From assembly GCA_002389645.1 (NCBI GenBank), contig DGQE01000004.1:1-64000 (forward strand): a stretch of 64,000 nucleotides of DNA, written 5' to 3'. Made by a program: the position numbers and the translations under genes. This document shows, piece after piece, positions 14,045 to 23,751 of the stretch; the first letter of the stretch is position 1, and the number at the start of each line of letters is the position of its first letter. Under the pieces are notes generated by a model. The model made no database searches, had not been told where the DNA came from, and saw only the letters and a program-made list of their open reading frames with translations. The stretch comes from Flavobacteriales bacterium UBA4422 (GTDB lineage: Bacteria > Bacteroidota > Bacteroidia > Flavobacteriales_G > Salibacteraceae).

Positions 14045-16447
14045 TTATTTGTTGATCATCAAAAGTTGATTCCACTTTTGACTTGAAGATGAAACTTCAA
14101 GAATATAGCTACCTGCACTCAACTCGCTTGTTGAAAGACTAACTTCATCTGATGCACTCACTCGGCCAACAATAGAACGCTGAACGATTTGTCCATTCAA
14201 ATTGTATACTAATAGCATCACATCGTCATGCTCATTCTTGAGTCTAATATTTACAACGTTAGATGTTGGATTAGGATAAACCGATATTCCTGTTAAATCA
14301 TTTATATCGTTTACACCTACCCCATCTGCAGCAACAGTGAAGCTCCAAACTTCACTCCAATCAGACATTGAGCCACTCACTTTTGCGCGAACTCTCCAAT
14401 AATAGGTCATCCCATTTTCTAAAGCATCCGTTCTAAACTCAGTATCTTCTCTTTCAGAGTCTTTATCACTAAGAGTAGCTAAAGTTCCTGATGCTTCAAG
14501 AGAGCTAAAGCTTGCATCTTTACTCAATTGATACTCATATTCAGAGCTTTTGTCAACTGCTCTCCAATTCAACTTAACATCATTCGGTCTTTCTGTCGAT
14601 TGATCTAGAGGATAAACTAAGAAAGGTGTTTCAGAAAATACACCATTAATATTTATGTCATCAATATACAAGTGATTGCCTCCGCCCGCTCTAAATCTAA
14701 ATCTGAAAATTGCGTCCTCTGAAACCCAAGACAGCGGTATTGTTGGTACGTTTACCGAAATCCAATCGGATGATGATTCAGGAACAAAAGCCGAAGAAGT
14801 ATTTGGCCTTCCATTATTCATGAAGGATGCAATTCCTGTCCAGAATGTCGTCCATGTTTCACCACAATCATTACTTACAGACACTGTCAATCGATCAGAG
14901 TCAATGCTGCTTCGTCTTGCATAGGCTAGCTTAAAACTCATTGACGCAGATATCATTGGTCTAAAATCAACACTTGAAAAGTACAAGTCATCTTCATCAT
15001 TTGAACTCTGACCGTAGTTATTCATCATATATGAAAACGAATCGTCAAACCCTACGTTTTCATTAAGACTCCAAGTATATTCAGTATTAAGAGCCCCTTG
15101 ATTATCACTTACCCATCCTGAAGTCTCTCCATCGAAAGACTCTCTGAACGGCATTGCTGTGCCATAAACATCTGAAACGACAAAAGCATCAACGTCTTCA
15201 ATAGTTTCTGTAACCGACCCCTGAGATACGGTGAGCTTTACTGTGTATGTGCCCTGGTCTTTCATTTCAAAAACTGGGTTTTGGTCAGAAGAAGTATATG
15301 TGGCAGAAGGACCAATAAGCTCCCAACTCCAAGAATCAGGATCATAAGTTGAAGCATCGAAAAATTGAATAACCTCTCCTCTACACGCCACTGGGCGTTC
15401 TACATAATAGTTTGCAGCAGTTAATTCTGTTACTCCAGTAGCCGACAAATTTGAACTTGTCCATAGCTGATTTCTCTGAGCTGTAGAGCTATTAAGTGCA
15501 CTGCGCATTCTCGATACTTGTCCTTTTGTAAACATAGCCTCGCAAGAAGCGTAATCCATTATATTCTGAACATTGCTAATTTGACCTGCAAAGCACCCAG
15601 GGGCGTTCAAGTTACATGAGCCATCGTCAGTTCCAACCGTGCGAGGAGTGTCATTAACATCATCATCCTCGTTGCAATTGTTCGAACCGAAACATGGGTC
15701 GTTTGGATTTGTTGTAGTCCCATCACATCCGGGGTTATTTGAGTCGCCCCATGTATGTTTCAAGTTTAAATAATGCGCTGCTTCATGAGATAGCGTCTTA
15801 GAATCATCTGATGAGGTTCCAATTGAACCAATATATATGTGATTGGAAATTATCCCATCCGTACTAGCATTAAACTGAGCGGCAGGAGGTCTTCTTGAAT
15901 AAGCAGCAGCAGCTCCAGGCACACCATTAATGGTGATTTCATCAGCTGTCCAAACATTAAGGTACATGTTTCGTGGCCATGGATTCAACTTTGTACTTTC
16001 ATTTCCTACATATGTGCTAGTCGAAACTATTCTATCAATACCAGTCGTTGGGTTTCCAGTTGGATCTAATGTGGCAAGTCTGAATTCAATTTCAGCATCT
16101 CCAATATCATCTTGAAAACTAGCTATTACATCATCTAAGTCAGGGCTAGACGCACTGTAATCTAAATTCATAAGTCGCATCGCATCATAGATTTGAGCAT
16201 CACTTATATTTTCATCACCATTGTCATGGATTACATGAAAAACCACTGGAATAATAATCTTCTCAGCCCTTGAAGAATAGTTCTGCCCTTGAGCCCGCGC
16301 CAATTCATCCTGTTCTGCAATGAACGCATCTAACTGCGGGTCGGACGCCCGCAATGCGTTTTCAAGTAAATGTTGACCACACTTTTGCTGCGCGTTCATG
16401 GTAACAGACGCGAGCAGTGAGGCTGCCAAAATCAAATAAAATCTCAT
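14045..16447 (-). CDS. Secreted M43-type metalloprotease with PKD and T9SS sorting domain
   Basis: An 800-residue secreted zinc protease. Signal peptide about 1-20. The cytophagalysin/pappalysin (M43) domain spans about 60-330, with zinc site HEAAHYLNLKH (His221, Glu222, His225, His231) and Met-turn NIMDYASCEAMF (Met297). A PKD-like domain follows (about 345-425, VIQFFDASTYDPDSWSWEL), then a jelly-roll/MAM-like region (about 435-610), a fibronectin III-like domain (about 615-710), and a type A T9SS domain (about 725-800, ISVYPNPTSNVVNIRL ending KWNQLLMINK). It probably acts outside the cell in protein degradation. Confidence 0.92.
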   Translation of the reverse strand: MRFYLILAASLLASVTMNAQQKCGQHLLENALRASDPQLDAFIAEQDELARAQGQNYSSRAEKIIIPVVFHVIHDNGDENISDAQIYDAMRLMNLDYSASSPDLDDVIASFQDDIGDAEIEFRLATLDPTGNPTTGIDRIVSTSTYVGNESTKLNPWPRNMYLNVWTADEITINGVPGAAAAYSRRPPAAQFNASTDGIISNHIYIGSIGTSSDDSKTLSHEAAHYLNLKHTWGDSNNPGCDGTTTNPNDPCFGSNNCNEDDDVNDTPRTVGTDDGSCNLNAPGCFAGQISNVQNIMDYASCEAMFTKGQVSRMRSALNSSTAQRNQLWTSSNLSATGVTELTAANYYVERPVACRGEVIQFFDASTYDPDSWSWELIGPSATYTSSDQNPVFEMKDQGTYTVKLTVSQGSVTETIEDVDAFVVSDVYGTAMPFRESFDGETSGWVSDNQGALNTEYTWSLNENVGFDDSFSYMMNNYGQSSNDEDDLYFSSVDFRPMISASMSFKLAYARRSSIDSDRLTVSVSNDCGETWTTFWTGIASFMNNGRPNTSSAFVPESSSDWISVNVPTIPLSWVSEDAIFRFRFRAGGGNHLYIDDININGVFSETPFLVYPLDQSTERPNDVKLNWRAVDKSSEYEYQLSKDASFSSLEASGTLATLSDKDSEREDTEFRTDALENGMTYYWRVRAKVSGSMSDWSEVWSFTVAADGVGVNDINDLTGISVYPNPTSNVVNIRLKNEHDDVMLLVYNLNGQIVQRSIVGRVSASDEVSLSTSELSAGSYILEVSSSSQKWNQLLMINK

Positions 16448-16534
16448 CTATATTAAAGTTAGGGTCACGAAAATAACAAATTGCAACCTGTTAAATCTGT
16501 ATGAAAGGTCACAAAGACTGTATTCCTAAGACGA

Positions 16535-17227
16535 CTAGCAATTGATATCGGTAAAGCGCTGTATATCTTTTACCAAACCAAAAACCATTAATGTGTCATT
16601 CTCAGTTATAGTAGTTTGCGAACTCGGAACCCCCAAAACGTGCTGCTCAGATATGGTCTGACCATTTTGCTTTTCAAGAAACTCTCGCTTGATCGTAATC
16701 ACAGTTAGCTTATACTTATCCCTCAACCCGATGTCTTCTAACGATCGATTTATGATTCCTTTTGGTGCTTTAATTTCAACAATTTCGTAGCTATCTGGTA
16801 ATTCGAGATAACTCAAAATATTTGGATTGAGCAATCGTTCAGCAACAATTTTCCCAACCTCATCTTCAGGAGAAAGAATTTCTGAAACCCCCAATCGCTC
16901 AAGAATCATGCGCTGATGCTTCCCATGAGCTCTTGCAATAATTCGCTTTGCATCCATTTCCAACAAATGAGCCGCACAAAGCAGAAGAGCTTCAAAATCT
17001 TTTCCAATAGCCAAAACAACGGCATCAATTTCATCAATGCCTTGAGACATTAATGCTTTTCTATCTGTAGCGTCCATTGTAATTGCATGCGCCACATCGT
17101 CTTTAATAGACTTAATATTGTTAGGGTTATTGTCGATTGCGATAACCTCTGCTCCTTTCCCTGCGAGCACGGAAGCAATTGCTCGTCCAAATTGGCCTAA
17201 GCCAATAACTGCGTATCTTTTTGACAT
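16535..17227 (-). CDS. TrkA/KtrA-type K+ channel regulator
   Basis: A 230-residue cytoplasmic gating subunit of a potassium uptake system. The N-terminal RCK domain has the Rossmann motif GLGQFGRAIA (about 9-18) and acidic DNNP at the end of beta 2, for NAD(H)/ATP-type nucleotides. A C-terminal RCK-C/TrkA-C domain spans about 145-225. The size fits KtrA rather than the double-length TrkA. The partner membrane subunit is not adjacent in this window. Confidence 0.88.
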   Translation of the reverse strand: MSKRYAVIGLGQFGRAIASVLAGKGAEVIAIDNNPNNIKSIKDDVAHAITMDATDRKALMSQGIDEIDAVVLAIGKDFEALLLCAAHLLEMDAKRIIARAHGKHQRMILERLGVSEILSPEDEVGKIVAERLLNPNILSYLELPDSYEIVEIKAPKGIINRSLEDIGLRDKYKLTVITIKREFLEKQNGQTISEQHVLGVPSSQTTITENDTLMVFGLVKDIQRFTDINC

Positions 17228-17389
17228 TGTTCGTCTTATCTAAGAACAAACATAAACAGTAAAAATAGAAGGCTTTTTGAAAAATATTTTATTTGCCTGT
17301 AACTTTATCTTCACTGAGTCGTCTCACTGACGCAACTGAACCAACATTGACTGTTAAAGAATAGAATAGTAGATCAACACGCAGATGGC

Positions 17390-17806
17390 ATGTACAGGTT
17401 TGCTTATTCTATGTGCAAGGATGAAGATGCAGCAAAAGACTCAGTTCAAGATGCTTTTGTGAAATTATGGGAAAGAAAGGAAAATGTTGACCCTGCGAAA
17501 GTGAAAAGCTATTTGTTTACCCCTGTTCACCATAAAATTATTGATGGATTTAGAAGAGACAATAAACATCAAGATATCGACAAAACGGTGATTCATGAAT
17601 CCACGTCTCAAAAGTCTCATGACTTGCAAGAATGTTGGCCATGGACTGTTTATATTCCAAACACATTTACGCCCAACAATGATGGGTGCAACTATGATGA
17701 AATAGCAGAGGTAACCCAATTGAGTTTATCTCAAGTGAAGGTTTACATATTCAGAGGAAGACAAAAATTGAAAGAATATATTGGAAGCATTGAAGCGGTA
17801 TTATGA
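17390..17806 (+). pseudogene. ECF sigma factor, 5'-truncated and internally patched
   Basis: Region 2 is recognisable (RFAYSMCKDEDAAKDSVQDAFVKLWE, about residues 3-29), as is the end of region 4 (YDEIAEVTQLSLSQVKVYIFRGRQKLKEYIG). Two defects are visible. The usual first 10-20 residues have no start codon, although the frame upstream still reads plausibly (VDQHADG). And the start of region 4, normally LPE-x-QR-x-V-x-LLRDYEGY, is replaced by VYIPNTFTPNNDGC, the signature of gliding-motility C-terminal (CHU_C-type) domains. The stop overlaps the anti-sigma start (ATGA). Probably non-functional. Confidence 0.7.
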
Positions 17807-18840
17807 GTGAAGAAATCAACATATCAAATTACGAGGTTTACGCAATGGATTACATTGATGGGACGTTGAGCGAGGAACTCACGACTTCTTTTGATGCGTT
17901 TTTGATTCTTAATCCTGAAATTGCTGTTGAAATAGATGAACTCAGAAACGTTGACAAGCTAGAGTCATCGATCGCTCCTGCTTTCGATAAAAACGCTCTT
18001 AAAATCAACTTCACAGGAGCCATTTCAGATGACAATTACGAAGACTATCTTATTGCGGCCGTAGAAGGTGAGTTGAATGATATTGAAGAAAAAGAAGTTC
18101 AACAATTTGTTGCTTCAAATCCTGCCATCGAGAAAGATTACAGACTCTTTCAAAAAACGATGCTGAGACCAAATAAGGATGTCGTTTTTCCTTCAAAGTC
18201 TTCATTGAAGAAGCCAATTCCACTTTGGCAAAACACTACTCAAATCATTTATCGCGCAGCAGCCGTTTTGCTGATTGCATTGGGAAGTACAACCATTTGG
18301 AATGTGATCAATAAAGAAAAATACATCCCTCGAAATGGAGTTGAAGATTTTACAGCCATAGAATCAATGATACAGCAAAGGACTAAACCCGCTAGCATTG
18401 CCCATGAAAAGCAGTATGTTGAAAAAATCGCCCTTCAAGAAAATTCAGTTTCTAAGCAATCAGCGTTTGAACGAGAACCTTCTCTGGAGCAAATTTCAAC
18501 ACTCAACCCAGAGGTTTCTTTCGGTGATGCTGAAGTGAAAAAAAGAGCACCGATTTCATATCAGCCTCAAATTTCAGAATGGATAAGTGAAGAAAAGTAA
18601 GGTCTTGCAGCTCAGAAGAGCTCAGAAGAACTAAACCTTAACCAAGGTTTAGGAAAACAATTCTTCGGACTGGACCCAGAAAAAACACCAACCACATTGG
18701 CCTTGATGAAAGAGAGTATTGTCAAAACAATTGATGATAGAGACAATGTTGCTTTAAACACCTCAGAAGAAAAATCGGATAAAAAAACCATAGAATTTCT
18801 TGCAGGAAACTTCGGTTTTAAGCGGGTTAACTATAAATAA
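17803..18840 (+). pseudogene. Anti-sigma factor-like membrane protein, nonsense-interrupted
   Basis: The first 265 codons (17803-18600) encode a cytoplasmic, acidic N-terminal part with two ZAS-like helical segments (YAMDYIDGTLSEEL and YLIAAVEGELNDIEE). One transmembrane helix (IIYRAAAVLLIALGSTTIW, about 149-167) and a periplasmic part follow. TAA at 18598 interrupts the frame. After it, 79 further codons run in frame to TAA at 18838 with normal composition and a natural-looking ending (FKRVNYK). It is coupled to the damaged sigma gene upstream; a single substitution would restore the full 345-codon frame. Confidence 0.7.
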
Positions 18841-18897
18841 TTGATTTCTTCTGTAACTTATTGAAACCCCCTCCGTCCTAACTCAAATTAAGAAATT

Positions 18898-19800
18898 ATG
18901 AAAACTAAAATCACACTATTCGCACTTGCCCTTTTTGCAATCTCAAGTGTAAAAGCACAAGAGAACTCACCTACAGATTCAACTAAAAGTAAATCTGATG
19001 ATGTTGAAGTAGTCATCTCACCTAAAAAAGGTCAAGACTCAACTATTGTAAAAGTAGCAGGAATGAAAATCATTGTTTTAAATGATCTAGAAAAAGAAAC
19101 TAATACAGTTATTGTTGATGGAGAGGTCATTGCGAGCGATACCAACGAGAGTAAGAAAGATAAAAAAGGTGACAATGTAAGTCACTGGGCAGGAATTAGA
19201 ATTGGAGTCAATGGATAATCGAATGGAGACAAAGGTTTGCCTTTAGCAGGCTTAGACAATAACTTAGAGCTAGATTATGGCCGAAGTGTAAGCTGGGATC
19301 TTAACTTATTTGAAAAAGACTTTAGGCTTTACAAACAACATGTTGAGTTGGTAACCGGATTAGGAATGCACTTTGCCAACTACACATTTACGAGTAAGTA
19401 TGTAACCCTCAACAACACAACTCCCTTCTCTTATTCTACTGATAGCACCATCAGCTTGAGCAAAAACAAATTAAAAGCAACTTACATTACTGCACCTCTC
19501 ATGATTGGATTTAGTACCAGTAAAGACGAGAATAAAGCGGTGCGTTTAGCAGTTGGAGGTCAAGAGTCTTGGAGAATTGCTTCAAGGTTAAAGCAAGAAT
19601 ACACTTCAGGAGGTGAAACTTATAAGCCTCGTGTTCGATCAGACTACAACTTAAACCCATTTCTCTTTCATGCTATTGCATCAGTAGGTTATGGTCCAGT
19701 AAACATATATGCAAATTATGGCCTCAATCCATTATTTCAATCCAATACAACAGCAAATGATCTCATGCCTTTTGATGTAGGCTTGCAGCTCATGTTTTAA
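18898..19800 (+). pseudogene. Outer-membrane beta-barrel protein, nonsense-interrupted
   Basis: A signal peptide (MKTKITLFALALFAISSVKAQ) begins a 300-codon frame broken by one TAA at 19216 (after GIRIGVNG). The frame continues without a break to TAA at 19798. The second part has alternating beta-strand patterns and ends in an aromatic residue (GLQLMF), as expected for a PorT/OmpA-like eight-stranded barrel. It is the third gene of the sigma/anti-sigma operon, and such barrels are common regulon members. Restarting at TTG 19237 would give a barrel without a signal peptide, so the gene is probably dead. Confidence 0.7.
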
Positions 19801-19828
19801 GAAATCGTTCTCTGTTTAGTTAGGTTGC

Positions 19829-19860
19829 AAGGAGGCTCTATTTATAAATAGAGCCTCCTT
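19829..19860. terminator. Bidirectional terminator, perfect 32-bp palindrome
   Basis: Arms AAGGAGGCTCTATTTA and its exact complement form a 16-bp stem with A/T-rich ends, between the barrel gene (+) and the convergent 19865 gene (-). It can terminate both. Confidence 0.8.
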
Positions 19861-19864
19861 AATT

Positions 19865-21259
19865 TTACATAGCCCGGTACAAATAAGTACGAGAAATTGG
19901 AAAGTACTGCATTAACTCAACGTCTTTGTCTTCTAAGCATGAAATGTCTTTCTCGAACATATAATAATACTTTGTGTTCTGGGTCTCTTCGCAATACTCC
20001 AATCCAGATTGCTCAATTCTTTCCAATCCATATTTTACCCGATAAAAATTGATCGGGGCATTCATATAAATAGATTTTCCTATGGAGAATCCATCCTGAG
20101 GAAGACTATCATCTTCATATATCATTTGAATTGCCTTATCCGCATCTGCATACTCCTTAAAATCTAAAAGATAGCTCACATTCAACGAGCTTAGCACGTT
20201 GATTAGGGACAAGAAAATAAAGGCAAAAGCCACGATGTTTCTTATTAATCCCTCTTTTAGCTGCAGTACTATCCAAGAAAGTGCGAAAAGAATCAATGGA
20301 ATGAAGAAAATGGCGGTACGATCGATCAAGTAAGGTGACCCAATAAGGTGATGCTGTAAAATACTTCCTGTTTCTATTGCAATGAGAATAAACGTCAGCC
20401 AAAAGCCAACCCCAAGCGCAGTTCTTGACAAGAATTTGGCTAACGCTAGAACACCTGCCAGTGCAATAACCAGTGCAAAAAACCACGACAGAACATTTAC
20501 TTCAGAAGTGCCATAAACAAAGCTTCTCGCAAGTGTTGACAATGTATCATTGAAAAATCCAGATACCCCACCATAGTATAGTTCCTTAGCAGCAATCAGT
20601 TGAGTAATCGGCTTATATACAATCACTGCTAAGACTATGCTCACTAAGCCTATTACACCTGTTGTTCGGGCAACTTTTCGCTTTTGCACACTAATAGCTA
20701 AAACACAAAGCACAACAGCAATAAAAAACAACAAATAGGTGAAATTAGAATAGGCCGCTAGGCTAGCAAAAATCAAAGCTGACCAAACCCGTCTCATGTT
20801 AGGCTTTTCTGCAAACAAGTAAATGAAATAAATTGAGCCGAACATAAATGCCATAGCTAAGGCATAACCTCTGGCGGCAACAAAATAATCGAGCAAATAG
20901 GGTTGGTAAACAATCAATATAAATGGCATCCACCACATTTTGGCTGAAAGCTGTTTGGAAATCTTATAAATAAAAAAAGTAAAAACAACGAATGAAATCA
21001 ACACTGGCAATCTCAGCGCATACTCATATTGACCAAACATGTCATAAAACCATCCCATAACCAATGAATGCAAGACATGATTGTTAGCTGCTGGGAATTC
21101 GTTGGTGACAACCTTCCAAAAGTCTTCGGTGGCATAGCCCAAATATGTCCAACACTCATCGTATGTGAATGCCAGCATCATTGCACGAATATTGATGTAA
21201 ACAAACACGGGTAGTGCGAGTATTAAAGCAACCCTAGAATTGTTGAATTCAATTTTCAT
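19865..21259 (-). CDS. Multi-pass glycosyltransferase-like membrane protein
   Basis: A 464-residue protein with about ten to twelve transmembrane helices. It has a GT-C/ArnT-like N-terminal loop containing acidic residues (FTYDECWTYLGYATEDFW, about 31-48) after the first helix, and a C-terminal extracytoplasmic domain (about 360-464). Such proteins use polyprenyl-phosphate sugars to modify lipids or proteins. The exact family and substrate cannot be told. It is convergent with the barrel gene and divergent from the carboxylase gene. Confidence 0.65.
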   Translation of the reverse strand: MKIEFNNSRVALILALPVFVYINIRAMMLAFTYDECWTYLGYATEDFWKVVTNEFPAANNHVLHSLVMGWFYDMFGQYEYALRLPVLISFVVFTFFIYKISKQLSAKMWWMPFILIVYQPYLLDYFVAARGYALAMAFMFGSIYFIYLFAEKPNMRRVWSALIFASLAAYSNFTYLLFFIAVVLCVLAISVQKRKVARTTGVIGLVSIVLAVIVYKPITQLIAAKELYYGGVSGFFNDTLSTLARSFVYGTSEVNVLSWFFALVIALAGVLALAKFLSRTALGVGFWLTFILIAIETGSILQHHLIGSPYLIDRTAIFFIPLILFALSWIVLQLKEGLIRNIVAFAFIFLSLINVLSSLNVSYLLDFKEYADADKAIQMIYEDDSLPQDGFSIGKSIYMNAPINFYRVKYGLERIEQSGLEYCEETQNTKYYYMFEKDISCLEDKDVELMQYFPISRTYLYRAM

Positions 21260-21290
21260 GCTTTAGTCCAAAGGGTGTGACGATTTGCGG

Positions 21291-21319
21291 TTGAAAACTA
21301 TCAAGTTTAATTAGATTTG
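21291..21319 (+). promoter_or_regulatory. Bacteroidota-type promoter of the carboxylase gene
   Basis: The -7 box TAGATTTG (21312-21319) fits TAnnTTTG. A TTG at 21291-21293 lies 18 nt upstream, matching the -33 element. The carboxylase start is about 49 bp downstream. Confidence 0.5.
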
Positions 21320-21367
21320 AATATCCAATAAGGACTCTTTTCACAAGATTAATACAATCAAAGTAGA

Positions 21368-22909
21368 ATGAACGAAAAGCTTGACAAACTAGATAGTAAA
21401 ATCGCTGAAGCTAAGCTTGGTGGAGGTGAAAAAAGAATTGACGCACAACACAAAAAGGGAAAGTTAACTGCACGTGAGCGCATTGAGCTATTCTTCGATA
21501 AAGGAACCTTTGAAGAAATGGGAATGTTGGTCACTCACAGAAGCACAAACTTTGGTTTAGACAAACAAAAGTTTTTTGGTGATGGTGTGATTACAGGATA
21601 TGGAAAAGTAAATGGCCGTTTAGTCTATGCGTTTTCCCAAGATTTCACCGTTTTAGGTGGGTCGCTAGCGGAAGCGCATGCTGAGAAAATCGTAAAAGTC
21701 ATGGACTTGGCTATGCAAAATGGCGCACCGGTTATTGGTTTGAACGACTCAGGAGGAGCGCGCATTCAAGAAGGCGTAGTTTCTCTTGGTGGATATGCTG
21801 ATATTTTTTACCGAAACACTCTCTCAAGTGGAGTCATCCCTCAAATCAGTGCCATTCTCGGCCCATGTGCTGGTGGAGCGGTTTACTCGCCTGCTTTGAC
21901 AGATTTTATCTTAATGGTAGAAAATACCAGTTACATGTTTGTTACTGGCCCAAACGTGGTAAAAACTGTAACCAATGAAGACGTATCATCAGAAGAGTTA
22001 GGAGGAGCAGAGACTCATGCATCTAAATCAGGAGTAACGCACTTTGCTTGCGAAAATGAAATTGAAGCTCTTGATAAAATTAAGCAATTGCTGAGCTACA
22101 TGCCATCAAATTGCGAAGATGAACCACCAACGCTTCCATACACATTAGGCGATGAAACGCGCGATGCTCTGAGTAAAATTATCCCTGACAACCCTAACCA
22201 ACCGTACGATATTCGAGAAGTTATTACGGGAACAGTTGATTCAGAGTCTTTTCTTGAAGTGCACAAAGACTATGCAGAGAATATTGTAGTTGGATTTGCG
22301 CGTTTAGCTGGACGAAGCATCGGTATTGTAGCAAATCAACCAGCAGTATTAGCTGGTGTTTTAGACGTAAACTCATCCAAAAAAGGCGCCCGATTTGTTC
22401 GTTTTTGCGACTGCTTCAATATTCCATTATTGGTATTTGAAGATGTACCTGGTTTCTTGCCTGGAACTGACCAAGAGTGGAACGCGATTATTACGAATGG
22501 TGCGAAATTGCTTTATGCATTCAGTGAAGCTACAGTTCCAAGAGTAACTGTGATTACGCGCAAGGCCTATGGTGGTGCTTATGATGTTATGAACTCTAAG
22601 CACATTGGTGCAGACATGAATTATTCTTGGCCATCAGCTGAAATTGCCGTCATGGGAGCGAAAGGAGCTGCTGAAATTATTTTCAGAAAAGAAATTGGCG
22701 AGGCATCGGACCCTGCATCCAAATTGAAAGAGAAAGAAGATGAATATGCAGAGTTATTTGCTCATCCATACAATGCTGCGGCTAGAGGTTATGTTGATGA
22801 GGTTATTAAACCTGAAAAAACTAGAGAAAAATTGATCAGAGCGTTTGAAATGCTCGAAAACAAGGTAAGCACGCTACCGAAAAAGAAACATGGCAATATC
22901 CCATTGTAG
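21368..22909 (+). CDS. Acyl-CoA carboxylase beta subunit (propionyl-CoA carboxylase type)
   Basis: A 513-residue carboxyltransferase subunit. It carries the N- and C-terminal crotonase-like halves, with acyl-CoA/biotin oxyanion glycines at LNDSGGARIQEGV (about 126-138), GPCAGGAVYSP (about 161-171), FLPGTDQEW and KAYGGAYDVM (about 398-407). Length and these motifs fit PccB-type rather than AccD. It would carboxylate propionyl-CoA, feeding methylmalonyl-CoA to the epimerase seen at 7430. The biotin-carrying alpha subunit is not in this window. The gene is monocistronic, followed by a strong terminator. Confidence 0.93.
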   Translation: MNEKLDKLDSKIAEAKLGGGEKRIDAQHKKGKLTARERIELFFDKGTFEEMGMLVTHRSTNFGLDKQKFFGDGVITGYGKVNGRLVYAFSQDFTVLGGSLAEAHAEKIVKVMDLAMQNGAPVIGLNDSGGARIQEGVVSLGGYADIFYRNTLSSGVIPQISAILGPCAGGAVYSPALTDFILMVENTSYMFVTGPNVVKTVTNEDVSSEELGGAETHASKSGVTHFACENEIEALDKIKQLLSYMPSNCEDEPPTLPYTLGDETRDALSKIIPDNPNQPYDIREVITGTVDSESFLEVHKDYAENIVVGFARLAGRSIGIVANQPAVLAGVLDVNSSKKGARFVRFCDCFNIPLLVFEDVPGFLPGTDQEWNAIITNGAKLLYAFSEATVPRVTVITRKAYGGAYDVMNSKHIGADMNYSWPSAEIAVMGAKGAAEIIFRKEIGEASDPASKLKEKEDEYAELFAHPYNAAARGYVDEVIKPEKTREKLIRAFEMLENKVSTLPKKKHGNIPL

Positions 22910-22914
22910 GAAAT

Positions 22915-22947
22915 AAAAAAAGGCGATCCAATTGGATCGCCTTTTTT
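22915..22947 (+). terminator. Rho-independent terminator
   Basis: A-run, stem GGCGATCC / GGATCGCC (22922-22929, 22934-22941) with AATT loop, then T6. It can act on both strands, ending the carboxylase gene and the convergent 22964 gene. Confidence 0.9.
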
Positions 22948-22963
22948 CTAATTTGTTTTATTT

Positions 22964-23365
22964 CTAGTTGGCAGATGCATCAATGATGAACTCTCCATCT
23001 CTATTATAGAATGGCCTTTGGGTTAAGGAGCATCCTCCACTCAAATACGTCTCGTATCCATTGGGCACGGTGGCATCTAAGAAATGTGTAACACCTGTTG
23101 GCTCAAATCGTACGATGAACATTTCATCCCATTCTACTTTACTATAAATCTGTCTGCGTGTGAATTCTTCGCTTCTGAAGTTATGTGATTTTCCAGGCTC
23201 TAATGCAACCAATCTGGTTATGGAATATTCGCCAAAGCCATCACCTTCGGAAATTGCAAAAGCCACCTGAACTTGGCATTTTGTGTTTTCACCGCTTTTA
23301 AATGTTTGGGCTTTGAGCGTATTCAACGCTAAAATCAACAAGGCTGCCGTGATTAGTTTTCTCAT
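22964..23365 (-). CDS. Hypothetical secreted protein
   Basis: About 133 residues from the ATG at 23365, which begins a standard signal peptide (MRKLITAALLILALNTLKAQ). The mature part is small and beta-rich with two Cys (KCQVQV and GGCSLTQR) that could form a disulphide. An upstream ATG at 23425 would hide the signal peptide. No family recognised; probably periplasmic. Confidence 0.65.
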   Translation of the reverse strand: MRKLITAALLILALNTLKAQTFKSGENTKCQVQVAFAISEGDGFGEYSITRLVALEPGKSHNFRSEEFTRRQIYSKVEWDEMFIVRFEPTGVTHFLDATVPNGYETYLSGGCSLTQRPFYNRDGEFIIDASAN

Positions 23366-23507
23366 AGGTTGTTTAGTAGGTGCACCAAATATTAGTAAAT
23401 CATTTGACAATCCAATGCTCTTCACTTGGGATTATCAGAAAATTAATCGGAAGCACATATTGCATTAACCTATTTCGAGAAAGACGCTGAATAAGCGCAT
23501 CTATCAA

Positions 23508-23681
23508 TTAGCTATTTTTATTCAATGCTTCAATTTGACTCAGCACTTCATTGGCTTCAGCCGTTTTTTGATCACTCAAGGTTCTGTTTGAAGTAGAAAG
23601 CCTATGCGCATCTTCCAGCAATTTTTTATACTTCTCGTTGAGCTTTTCTAGCTCGGACTTTCCTTTAAATAATGAAAACAT
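23508..23681 (-). CDS. Lacal_2735 family small protein
   Basis: A 57-residue protein beginning MFSLFKGKSELEKLNEKYKK, a helical, charged sequence that I recognise as the Bacteroidota-specific Lacal_2735 family, whose function is unknown. The frame is open to 23735, but the start at 23681 matches the family N-terminus. Confidence 0.75.
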   Translation of the reverse strand: MFSLFKGKSELEKLNEKYKKLLEDAHRLSTSNRTLSDQKTAEANEVLSQIEALNKNS

Positions 23682-23751
23682 GTGTTTTAGCTTAAATGCC
23701 GTTTTTATTGCTTTGCCAAAATGCCTGCAAGCCAAACGAACGTTACTTTAA

